From contig NZ_JADKCX010000034.1 in the NCBI RefSeq assembly GCF_016718685.1, positions 12,931 to 76,930 on the forward strand: a stretch of DNA of 64,000 bases, in the 5' to 3' direction. This DNA is from Haliscomenobacter sp. GTDB taxonomy: Bacteria > Bacteroidota > Bacteroidia > Chitinophagales > Saprospiraceae. The position numbers and the translations under genes are program-made. Positions 37,201 through 46,734 of this stretch are shown one piece after another. Under the pieces are notes generated by a model. It searched no databases, had not been told where the DNA came from, and saw only the letters and a program-made list of their open reading frames with translations. How positions within the stretch are numbered: position 1 is the stretch's first letter; each line of letters starts with the position of its first letter.

Positions 37201-39822
37201 AGGCCTCAACATTAACCGTTCGGGATCCTTATCGGATGCTTGTTTTAACCTGTCTAATGCCATTACGGCCATCAAAACCAACCTGCAAGGGGGATTGGTG
37301 CGCCTGAGCAATGGGCGGACGGATAATCTGCAGTGTCCTACGGCGAGGTGCCAGTTCAACGCTGCGTTTTCAACGCATTGGGAGCCTGGGCGATAAATTT
37401 GTCTACCTAGTCACCAACGATGCCAATAAAATCATTGCGGCTACTTCACAGGACAGCTTCAATTTTGGCAACCTTCCCGGTGGCACTTACCGGGTGTGGG
37501 GATTGGCTTATGGTGGCCAATTGTTGGCCAAAGCTGGTCAGGATATTTTTAGCGACGTTTTAGCCGATGATTGTTCGGGGCTTTCCTTCAATTCCATTAC
37601 CGTCAATCGTCAAATTCCACAGGGGGAAGCCTCACACTGTTGAGTGGTGGAACCAAAACCTTCGTTTGCTCCAGCAATCGTCAGAAAGATTCGATCGAAT
37701 GGCGTTTACAAGGCAATCAGGAAGGTGCGATTGCTTATTTGATTACCGATACCACCAATACCATTCGGGCCATTACCCGCGGAAACTGCTACCTCGTTTG
37801 ATTCATTGCCGCTGGGTTCATACCGCATCTGGGCGTTGGTATTCAATGGTAATTTACTGGCGACCATTGGGCAGAAGCCGACCAAGCTGAGTTGGCCTCT
37901 TCTTGTTTTCAATGTCGGCCAATTATCTGGAAATAGAAAAAGTTGACCCGGAAGCCGGAACCGTGAAGCCGAGGGCCTCAGGACCAAAATCTGCTCCGGC
38001 GACGGCACTGCGGATGTGGGGACCATCATCCGCAAAGGAAAAACAATGCCCCACACTTGCTCTTGATCACCGACGACAAAGACCGGTTGTTGTCTGTTTT
38101 GCCAGATACCAATCAAATTGATTTTGAACAATTGAGTGGTTCCAAAATTCGGGTATACGGATTAGCTTATACAGGTAACATTATCATTAAAACGGGTTCT
38201 TCGGTACGTGATTCAGCCATTACCGATGATTGTTTCGACTTGAGTGACAACTTTGTCGCGGTACAAAAATCCTTTGTGGATGGCGCGCGGGTTTCTACCA
38301 CTGCGCAGGGAGACTCCATTTACATTTGTGCCAATGACGGGATTGCCGACCCCTACACCTTTAGCAACAACTCAGCTACCGCGGTGGGCTACCGTTACAT
38401 CCTTACCAATGCCAGCAATTTGGTACTCAGCATCGTCAATGGCAACACTCAAAACCTGGATTTGCGTGGTTTCACCGATTTACGGGTGTATGGCGTTTCT
38501 TTCTCAGGAAATTTCACTGACTGCTGGCCAGATTCTGCAAAACACCCCAATTTCTGACGGTTGCTACAACCTCTCCGACAACTTCCTTTCGGTATTTTTG
38601 AGATACCCGATGGGGCCGCATCAGTGCCAGCAATGACTCCACCAGTCTGCGCTTCTGCCCAGGCAAAGACGGGATGACACTGCGGATGAAAACGACCAGC
38701 CGTTCCAGGGCTGGATTTGTATACATTCTGACGACCTTGGACACCATTGTTCGCCAAATTGTCCGCACCAACCTGATCGACCTAAGCAGAGAAGCCGAGG
38801 CAGTTACCTGGTATTTGGCCTTTCATTTACCGGGTTTGATCGCATCAAACTTGGGGAGAAATTAAACTTGAAAGATACCTTGGCCAACAATTGTTACGAC
38901 CTTGCAGACAATGTGGTTCAGGTTATCCGAGGCGGAGAAGTAGAGGGTAGCCGGATCAGTACCCTGGATGGGGCCAGTACCTATTACGCCTGCCCAGGCG
39001 ATGGATTACCCGACGCCATTCCGATTTTCCCGCCAGAAGGTAGTAATTGGAGAAGATTACCGCATTGTCATTACCGATGACCACCAACCGGGTTTTGTTT
39101 CCCGACATAGAGTCGATTCTGATTGACTTCGAACGTTCACCATTGCGGGACTTATCGCATTTGGGGTGTTGCTCATTCGGAGAATTCGGGTACAATTTGG
39201 CCAGGACTTGCTCAACTCTGCCCTCAGTACCGACTGTTACGATCTTTCGGAAAATTTCGTTACCGTAGTTCCTTATCGTTTCCTGGTGACGGATGAACAG
39301 AACATCATCCGCAGCATTTTACCAGCAGATAGCCTCAATTTTGATACCCTGCCCGCGGGCGTGTTCCGGGTTTGGGGGCTTTCTTACACGGGAACTCTAC
39401 TGGCTCAAGTAGGGCAGGACGCAGCTATAGCCGTGCTCGCTAACAATTGTTTTGAATTGTCGAGCAACTTTGTACGCGTAAGTGTTGGTGCCGGTCTGGA
39501 CGCGCCAGGAATACCAGATTTACAAGTGAATACGCCATCCACTAAAGCCAATACTGCACAAAGTTTGCAATTGGGTTTGTATCCAAATCCTGCTCAAGAA
39601 GAATTGTATTTGAGCTTTGAAAACATGGCTTTGGGTAATGCTCGTGCCTCCATCCGCATTTTGCATCCCACGGGAGCAGTGCTGCGGCGCTGGACTTTGG
39701 ATACTTCACCAGGTAAAAACACCACGCTGCTGAACGTTCAGGAATTGCCCGCGGGTTGGTACTTGCTGGAAATGCAATTGAATGGCGAACGCCAGGTTGT
39801 GAAGTGGGTGAAGCAGGATTGA
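34223..39822 (+). CDS. Giant T9SS-secreted protein of about 16 tandem ~110-residue repeats; many frameshifts
   Basis: Signal peptide MKHYLYLWVLLCLSFTSTGLTAQ, then about 16 copies of one unit and a short T9SS sorting domain (LGLYPNPAQEELYLSFEN ... WYLLEMQLNGERQVVKW). The unit reads roughly DGGxVxLxxGxTxxxxC, then YxYLVTDxxNxI, FxxLPxGxYRVWGLSYTG, LxAxxGxN, and CFxLSDNFV. It has two conserved Cys, possibly a disulfide. Intact stretches are 34776-36356 and 36292-36930; elsewhere the frame changes at least a dozen times, yet each unit stays recognisable in one frame or another, so loss of frame is recent or an artefact. The unit near 39240-39290 passes from LSENFVTVV straight into PYRFLVTDEQ, losing a first half. 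A true length of ~1,860 residues is expected. I do not know a named domain for this repeat; a surface adhesin or structural role is inferred. Confidence 0.82.
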
Positions 39823-39852
39823 GTTTAGGATAGCCATCTTCTTCTAAAGTTT

Positions 39853-39905
39853 AAGCCAGATTTTACTCAGTGGACATCTAATTGAAGTGGAAATCTGGCT
39901 TTGTT
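39853..39905 (+). terminator. Probable terminator of the giant repeat gene
   Basis: AAGCCAGATTT (39853-39863) is perfectly complementary to AAATCTGGCTT (39891-39901), followed by TG and TT. It lies 31 bases after the stop codon. Confidence 0.6.
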
Positions 39906-39932
39906 AGTGGAAAAATACAAACACGTCCCTTC

Positions 39933-40888
39933 ATGAAACCTATGGTAACCATCTTTCTGCTGATTGGTTTTTATACCTCCCTCTGTGCGCAGCACCACCG
40001 CTGGATACATCATAATGTCCCCCTGATTGACTCTTTGTTTGCCAACAACCAAAGGGGGAGTTATCCCGGACTTGCAGTGGGTGTAGTCAAAGGAGGACAA
40101 CTCATGCTGGCCAAGGGGTTTGGGTTGGCGAGTTTAGAGTATGGGCAGTACGTCAGGAAGAGGCCTTAAACCTGGTGCAAAGCAGTCGTGAACTCAATTT
40201 TTCTCCCGGCAGCCGTTACGCGTATTGCAATACTGCTTACATGCTGCTGGCAGAAATTATCCAGAAAGTCAGCGGACAGGAGTTTGAACAATGGATGCGG
40301 AACAATATTTTCCGCCCATTGGACATGAACGACACTTATGTGATGGACATTCAGGGTGAAATTTTCCCCCAATGTGCCGACTCCTACGCCATGAGCGATA
40401 AAAACGTGTGGATCCGGATCAAGCGCGGGTTATCGGGCGGCCTTGTTGTATTTTCCCCAACATGATTTGGCCATTATGGTCAAAAGCAATTATGCCAATT
40501 TTAACAGTCAAGCAACCTGCGAGCGAATCGCCGACCTTATCCTGGAGGATGAATTTAGGGAAGGGCCCTCAAGTTTTGCTTCCATCAATAAACCTCGGCC
40601 AGAGGGAGAATTGCCCAATGGTCCTCAATTCCAGGACTACCCTGGAAATTATTATTGCCCGGATGTGGAAACCACCTATACTTTTCGAGTCGAAGGGGAT
40701 CAACTGATTGGTCATCATCGCCTCAATGGCTCGTTTAAATTGCAACACGTCAATGGCGACCGGTTCAATGGCCTTCTTTTTTAGGCTTAGTAAAGTTTGA
40801 GCGGGATGATACGGGGAACGTGTCGGGAATGAGAATTTCGAATGGCCGTGTACTCAACTTATGGATGAGCAAAACCACCCAAAAATAG
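39933..40888 (+). pseudogene. Remnant of a serine beta-lactamase-like hydrolase
   Basis: The gene begins with a signal peptide (MKPMVTIFLLIGFYTSLCAQ) and SYPGLAVGVVKGGQLMLAKGFGLASLEYGQ, as in class C beta-lactamase-like hydrolases. It then jumps to RQEEALNLVQSS...LNFSPGSRYAYCNTAYMLLAEIIQKVSG. The ~80-90 residues in between, which should hold the catalytic SxxK, are absent. The YxN motif (YCN) remains. A second loss follows GLSGG, where the text continues in another frame as LYFPQHDLAIMVKSN; a third break near the end leads to VKFERDDTGNVSGMRISNGRV and a TAG at 40886-40888. With the nucleophile gone it cannot be active as read. Either a decayed gene or collapsed assembly. Confidence 0.75.
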
Positions 40889-41759
40889 CCCTGCCCAGTT
40901 CGAAGCACCAATCAAGTTCCTGTGATTCCGTTCCTTCCCAGGTGTAAACATTGAACCCGCCATTTCTTAAAAAAACCAATCAAGGTCAGGTTGTGCCTCG
41001 GCCAATTCCATAGCCAGGCTGGAGGGCGCCCCACCTTACGCCATCACGGATACGCCGGCCATGATGGCTTTTTGTACAAGTTCAAACCCGGCACGGCCAC
41101 TGACCAGGAGGATTTCTGTTCGCAAAGGGAAATCGTGTTTTTGCATGGCCGCACCCAGCACTTTATCTACTGCATTGTGTCTGCCCACATCTTCACGCGG
41201 GCAGCAGGTCTCCGCTTGCAGCGAACAAACCCGCTGCATGAATGCCGCCTGTTTGGCCGAATAAAGACTGTTGGGGCAACAAAAGCTGTGGCAACCGCAG
41301 GAGGGTAGGAGGGGATACCTGTGGTTTTTGGGGGTCCAACAGAAAATGAGCATGGGTTTTGACCATCTCTAAACTTGCTTTGCCACAAATTCCACAACTC
41401 GAACTGGTGTAAAAATGCCGATTCAGTCGCTCGAAATCGAAATTGGTATGCGGATGCAATTCAACTAAAACAATGTTCTCTTGGGCTTCCGGATCGAGTT
41501 GATTTCAGGGGTAGCGCATCTGGATCACGTCACTGCGGCGGTTGATGATGCCTTCAGAAAACAAAAACCATACACAAATCAAATCCTGTCCCGGGGTGCG
41601 CATGGTGATGGCTAAACTGCGCTGGGTACGTTGCTCAGAGGCTCCGAAGCTCAATTGAATTTCCAGGGGTTCTTCGCTAGCCAGATAGTCGGTACGCTGA
41701 CTAAATTGGCCCTCCTGATATTTTAAAATTTGCACCTTGCGGATCGGAGACTGATACAT
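40854..41759 (-). CDS. fdhD: Formate dehydrogenase accessory sulfurtransferase FdhD; several frameshifts
   Basis: FdhD moves sulfur from a cysteine desulfurase to the molybdenum cofactor of formate dehydrogenases. Fragments in order: LASEEPLEIQLSFG and QRSLAITMRTPGQD (from 41759), HFYTSSSCGICGKASLE (the CxxC sulfur-carrier motif, SSCGICGK), TGGIHAAGLF, REDVGRHNAVDKVLGAA and LLVSGRAGFELVQKAIMAGV. Later frames give LAMELAEAQ and FNVYTWEGTE, the usual end. At least four one-base shifts interrupt the frame. The 3' limit is uncertain: the last readable frame stops at 40854, overlapping the neighbouring remnant on the other strand. No formate dehydrogenase or cofactor gene is in the window. All catalytic motifs are present, so errors rather than decay are plausible. 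Confidence 0.8.
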
Positions 41760-41780
41760 GTATCTTGGTTGCTTATCTGC

Positions 41781-42335
41781 CTAAAGATAATGCACTGCAC
41801 TAATGGTTAGTTCTGGTAGAAATGAAATTTCACGAAAAGCAATGCGGTAGTGGTCAACCTTAAAATCTTCGGCGTGGGAATCGATTTGAAAAAAACAGGA
41901 AGGCGTGACGTGTACCAAAAGGTTTTTCCAGCGAACAGTACGGTCAACGTGATAATGTCCACAAAAGATGTCAATATTTCCTGGATATGCACACAAGATA
42001 TCCAACAGCGGATCGCGGTCGATCAACGGGTGGTTATTGTCCATAAAAGGGGTGCCAACCAGGATAGGGGGGTGGTGTATGAACAGTGCGAGGTCTCCTT
42101 GCAGGGTTTGCAGTTGCGCTTGCAGCCAGTTGAGTTGAGGGTCCTCAACCTTGTATTTAGCGGTATCCATAAACAATACGGGTTTGCTCATCCAACTGCG
42201 GGAAAGCACCAGGTAGTCGGGCCTGCGCTCCTGTACTGCTGTAATGATGCGGCGAAAATTTTCCCTTACGTCTACAAAGTAAGTGTCTTCTCCCTCCTTG
42301 CCAATGTGTAAATCTGTAATTTGGATAACTCTCAT
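41781..42335 (-). CDS. Calcineurin-like metallophosphoesterase lacking part of the metal centre
   Basis: 184 residues, CpdA-like. It starts MRVIQITDLHIGKEGEDTYFVDV (the DxH metal motif) and ends with IDIFCGHYHVDRTVRWKNLLVHVTPS (the GHxH motif); FIHHPPI supplies another His. Between DYLVLS and SWMSKPVLFMDTAKYKVEDPQLNWLQAQL the family has ~60 more residues with the GD and GNHD motifs; here they are missing without loss of frame. As read, two metal-binding motifs are lacking, so activity is doubtful. CpdA-type enzymes hydrolyse cyclic nucleotides or other phosphodiesters. The clean in-frame junction could be a true deletion or a collapsed assembly. Confidence 0.8.
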   Translation of the reverse strand: MRVIQITDLHIGKEGEDTYFVDVRENFRRIITAVQERRPDYLVLSRSWMSKPVLFMDTAKYKVEDPQLNWLQAQLQTLQGDLALFIHHPPILVGTPFMDNNHPLIDRDPLLDILCAYPGNIDIFCGHYHVDRTVRWKNLLVHVTPSCFFQIDSHAEDFKVDHYRIAFREISFLPELTISAVHYL

Positions 42336-42362
42336 AGTCTAATGGATCATCCCTGCAAAATA

Positions 42363-43683
42363 TTAATTTTTGCGCAAATCTACTGCACGATCATTGATGT
42401 ATTGAAATAAGCCATACAACGAAGCAGCCGAACGAGAGGGCAAGGTTTGAATTTCAGGGCTATTCCAGGTCTTATTGAGCCAACGCTGGTATTGTTCCAA
42501 GACCAATTCTGCGTATTTATCCAGGCTTTGCGCATTGGCATTTTGGCGCTGCAATTGATTCACCTCCTGCACCCATTCACGCTGCATATTTTGTAAGTCT
42601 GTAACGATCAACTGGCGCCCTATTGCAAGTGAGGGCAATTTTCCGGGGCAAACGTTTGCTTACCACCCATGGGAATGGTCCGGTTTGGCTAGTAACGCCC
42701 ATTCGGGGCGGCCAGGTTTTCCACCAAAAAAGGGAAAGGTAAGCCGATAAACAGGGCATAAAGTACGCCGCTAAGCCCATACGGTTGGCGTACCCGTTTT
42801 GCGGGGAGTTCAAATACCATTGAACCCGTGGTTTTGGCTGAGATTAGTGGAATGCATGGAATGCATACACACATTGGCGGTACCTCCCTGTGAGGGGTCA
42901 TATCGGTTTTCGGGGGTATCGCCATGTTGGCGCAGGATTTGGGCCGCGTTCAATACACCGTTCAGGTCATCAGATTGAATGGCCTGACTGGAATAAGCGC
43001 GACGAACTTTACATTTGCTCATGCCGGGGTATAAAACCAATCGGAGTATGCCTGGGCAAAGGAAAAGTCCTCTCTCTTTTCTGCACCAGCCCCTCTGGCG
43101 GGCAAAATCTTCACATGGGGACTAATCAAGTCGTAGTCATTGGTCAACGTAAGGCCATTGGAAATGGCGTAGCTACCCTCAATTTTTTTGGCAACCCAAT
43201 GTGCGCCAGCTGTTTCCAATACCCAGGCTTCTTTTTTGTCGCCGATCAAAAAGCTGTTGTGGTAATAGAAACACGATTACGGTAACCTCCACAAGCTTTT
43301 GTCCGTAATCAGCCAGCAATTGAATGATCAAATCAAGGCGAGTACTGGCAGAACGGCGCTCCAGCGCCAAACGCAACATGTCCATACCCGTAAGGCCTGT
43401 ATTGTTGCGTTGAAAAGGGATTTTGGTAAAAACAGCCTCATTGCTATCTACGGGCCATGTTCATTGCTTTTACTTCAGCACCCCACATTTGAAAAGGTTT
43501 GGACAAAATGACCTCGTGGGTTGTGCCTACCTGGGGGATTTCAATGTAGGTACAGCGCAAATTCTTCTCCTGGAGCACCGCGCGTGGAAAGCGCACAATG
43601 GCCTGTGCTTCGTTGGGCTCACGGTCAGAATTTTTGCCAAACAGGAGTTGAGTCGGGGTGATTTTGATGAAGGTGTCGCACAT
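42363..43683 (-). CDS. C69-family dipeptidase (secernin-like); several frameshifts
   Basis: The gene starts MCDTFIKITPTQLLFGKNSDREPNEAQAIVRFPRA, with the Cys2 that becomes the N-terminal nucleophile of the Ntn-hydrolase fold and the conserved FGKNSDREPNEAQ. Further pieces in other frames are GMDMLRLALERRSASTRL, EAWVLETAGAHWVAKKIEGSYAISNGLTL, SQGGTANVCMHSMHS, SKTTGSMVFELP and a helical end YGLFQYINDRAVDLRKN. The order agrees with C69 peptidases and secernins, which cut dipeptides or act as aminohydrolases. At least four shifts break the frame. No signal peptide, so cytoplasmic. A repeat hairpin lies just upstream. Confidence 0.78.
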
Positions 43684-43708
43684 AATATAATGGCTCTTAT
43701 TTACGGTA

Positions 43709-43812
43709 AGCGAAAAGCGAAAAGCGAATAGTGAAAAGCGAATAGCGAAAAATACAGTATAGTTTGATTAGAAAGCAAGACAGTTATTCACTATTCGCTA
43801 TTCGCTTTTCAC
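43709..43812. repeat. Hairpin of GCGAATAGTGAAAA repeats overlapping a stop codon
   Basis: GTGAAAAGCGAATAGCGAA (43731-43749) is exactly complementary to 43794-43812, and further units extend the left arm to 43709. The TGA of the S8 protease gene (43809-43811) lies inside the right arm. The same unit occurs at the end of the caspase gene (11778-11816), again across the stop codon. Confidence 0.8.
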
Positions 43813-46607
43813 TTAATTACCCTCAACGGCTTCGCCACCCGAATCCCATCCACTTCAAACATCAGCCAGTACGCACCTGCAGGCAATTGTTGAACGGAAA
43901 TTTGTTCCAATCCCGCGCTGCGTTCACCCAAATTTTCCGTTTGGAGGATTTGGCCAATGGCATTGACAATGCTCAATCTGACGCTTCGACTGCGATCGAG
44001 GTTGAATTCAATGTTGACGATATCCTGGGTTGGATTGGGGAAAATACCCAAGCGGTAAGCCAACTCATCCGTTTGGGGTTGCAAACTGCGCTTGTGGACG
44101 AGCCGTACTGGGGTTCACGTCAACAAAGACGGGAGTGCGCCCACAGGGATAACCATATTCAATTTCCCAATTGAAAAAATAAGGGTAATCTTCAAATTCC
44201 TCGGTATTGTTGGCTCCTTTGATCACCAGAACGTCTGAAACAACGATAGGATAGGTTAAATCCGACTTGAGAATGGATAATTCTCCCCCGTGTCAACTCC
44301 AACGATTGGTCTTTTCCTCGGGTAACTTTGAAGTTGAGGGGTACTTTTTGTTCACCCACTCTGGTCACGCGGTAACTGATGGTTTGAATCTGTCCTTTGG
44401 GATTGCGCAGGGTGAAAAAGCGCAATCCGGTCCGATTGGGGTAAATGGTAACGGATTTGAGGATGAAGTCATAATCGGCATCAAATACCAAACCGCCAAT
44501 GGAATCATTGTACACCACTTCCCCACTGTTTTGGTTCAAGCGGCCAGTAAAGTTATTCATGAAGAGTTCCGCAAAAAACACGGTATCGCGGTCATGATCC
44601 AGTAACCAGCGAATTGCCAGTTCCTGAGTAAGGTACCCTCCGTATTTTTGTCAAACCAACGGATTGTACCTTCACCCTGGTAATTGCTTTTCAACAATGT
44701 CTCGCTGCCGAAGCAAACGTTGTTGGCAGAAGCTGCTGCGTCGGGTAGTTGCGGCAAGGAATTGATGCTGACGTAGGTTTTGATCAGGTTATTCAATGAA
44801 CGGGCATCAGCAAATCCATTGGGATTGCTCAACTCAACCGCCACAATATACCGTCCAAGGGGGGCAGTAAAAGGAGGCAGGAGATAAGTTGTGAATTTAC
44901 CTGGAGCTAATTTTCCCACCCAGCGGTTTTGGTACAAAATAGCCGATTGGCCGTCCCGACGGATGATAATGTCCATACTTCGCAAAGTATCCGCGCCGCT
45001 ATTCTCAAAACTCACTTCGAAATTAGCCTTGCTGTCACAACCATAAACCCTGGGGGTAGACTGAATGTGGATGACATCGTTGGTCGCGCGCACCGGAGCG
45101 GTTGGCTGGTTTCCTTGACTGATCAACCAGTTGTACGCAGCGCCTACATTGATCATTCCCTTTCCATAATCATTGTCTTCACCAACGGGGCCTAAATCTT
45201 TGGCAGAATTGTAAAGGGCTAATGCAAGCTGCCGACCGCTCAGTTTGGGGAAAGCTTCTTTGAGCAGCAGAATAGCACCAGATACGTAAGGTGCTGAAAA
45301 TGAAGTCCCATCAAAAACAGAATAGCCTCCTTCAAGAGCAGCACTGCGGATGCGTTCACCTGGAGCTACAACTTCTGGTTTGATTAAGAAGCTCCCATCA
45401 CGCCCACAAGCGGAAGGCCCCCTAGAAGAAAAATCAGAAACCGGAAAAGTTGCAGTGTTGCCATCTACCGAACCAATCGACATGGGAACAACCAAATCTA
45501 CGTTTAATGAGCCGGGAAATTTCACAGAGCCTACATTTGGTCCGTATTCCCTGCTGCAAAGACGATGGCAACCCCGCTGCATCCAAAGATTGTATCACAT
45601 TGCGGAAAACACTATTTGCATTCTTCGGCAGTATTGCCATTTCCCCAGGAACAATTGATCACATCAGGAATATCGCTGCTGGTATTGGGATTCCCATCTG
45701 GATTTAAGGCCCACTGCATTTGATCAAAGGAGCTCTTATCTGTACCTTCAAGGAAGCATATTTCGCCAGTCCCTGGATTTCGGAAAGCCGATGGAGCCCC
45801 CATCCAAAGTGCATTGAATGCCGGCCCAATGGTGTCGCGGTTAAGTCGATCCAAACCTACAGCTACTGAGGCGACAGCGGTACCGTGATCTCCACATAAG
45901 TCGCCGACGATCGAGCTGCGGTAAGTTGAAGAAAGAGAACCATAATTGTAGGCAAATTGGGTGCGCAATGCCGGGTGATTGTATTCTTGCCCCGAATCAA
46001 TAATGAGTACTTTGCGGCCATATCCCGTATATCCCAAACGCCAAAGCGCTCGTGCATTGATGGCATCCAAGCTGGGATCGATGCTTGTTGTAGCGGGAGG
46101 AGCAAGTGCCTGAGTGGAACTATAGTTTTCAATCTCCATTTCCGGAAAGGATTCAATCCAGTCAATTTCCGGGTGTTGACTCAGCTCAGCAATGAATGTA
46201 GCCTTAGCTTTTAGTGCAATGACATTGGCGATCCAGTAACTTTTTATTGAAGCGTGGTCAACACCATCTGCAGACTGCATCCAGTCCAGTAGTCGAGGTT
46301 GTGAAATGGCAGCTTTGCTTTGTAATGCATTGATCAGCGCTGCATTTTTTTGTTCCCGCGAACTGGCATTTCTTTGTTCAGGTTGTTGCTCCCAGGCAGC
46401 AATATCCAATTGATTTTTGAGGCTAACCAAAACATGAAAATAATGGTCTTCGGGCTTGTCGCTCAAAGCAAGGTAAAGCCCATTTGAAAGATTTCCTGCT
46501 TTGAGGTTCTGTGCCTCCAGATTGATTGAAAAATTGAAAAATGTGAATACGGCACAAAAGAAAACGCCAAAAATGTTGCGACGTAAAGGAATGAAGTACA
46601 TGCTCAA
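43809..46607 (-). CDS. T9SS-secreted subtilisin-like (S8) serine protease; several frameshifts
   Basis: About 930 residues once joined. Signal peptide region near MSMYFIPLRRNIFGVFFCAVFTFFNFSINLEAQ; prodomain; S8 domain with catalytic Asp (KVLIIDSGQEYNHPAL), His (GDHGTAVASVAVG), oxyanion Asn (AAGN, recovered after shift correction) and Ser (FDGTSFSAPYVSGAILLL). A beta-rich region (CDSKANFEVSFENSGADTLRSM) leads to a short T9SS sorting domain (LGIFPNPTQDIVNIEFNLD ... AGAYWLMFEVDG). The complete catalytic triad suggests an active exported protease. Near 45580-45620 three one-base errors fall within 80 bases: AAA for AA on the coding strand (45615-45617), a G4 that should be G5, and a lost T after GGGAA. 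Further breaks lie near 44580 and between 44190 and 44085. The stop codon is in a repeat. Confidence 0.85.
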
Positions 46608-46734
46608 TCGTTTTTAAGATTATGATGGGGAGCGAATGATGGGATGTTTAGGTGTCTTGAGACTAATAACATCGAATGGAACAAAATAACGTTGAATAAG
46701 CTCAATATTTTTGTCTGAGGAACTACAAAAGTAG

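Noticed and set aside
34223..39822. Programmed frameshifting in the giant repeat gene
   Set aside because: The breaks differ in place and direction, have no common slippery site, and the same kind of break occurs in unrelated genes including gatB.
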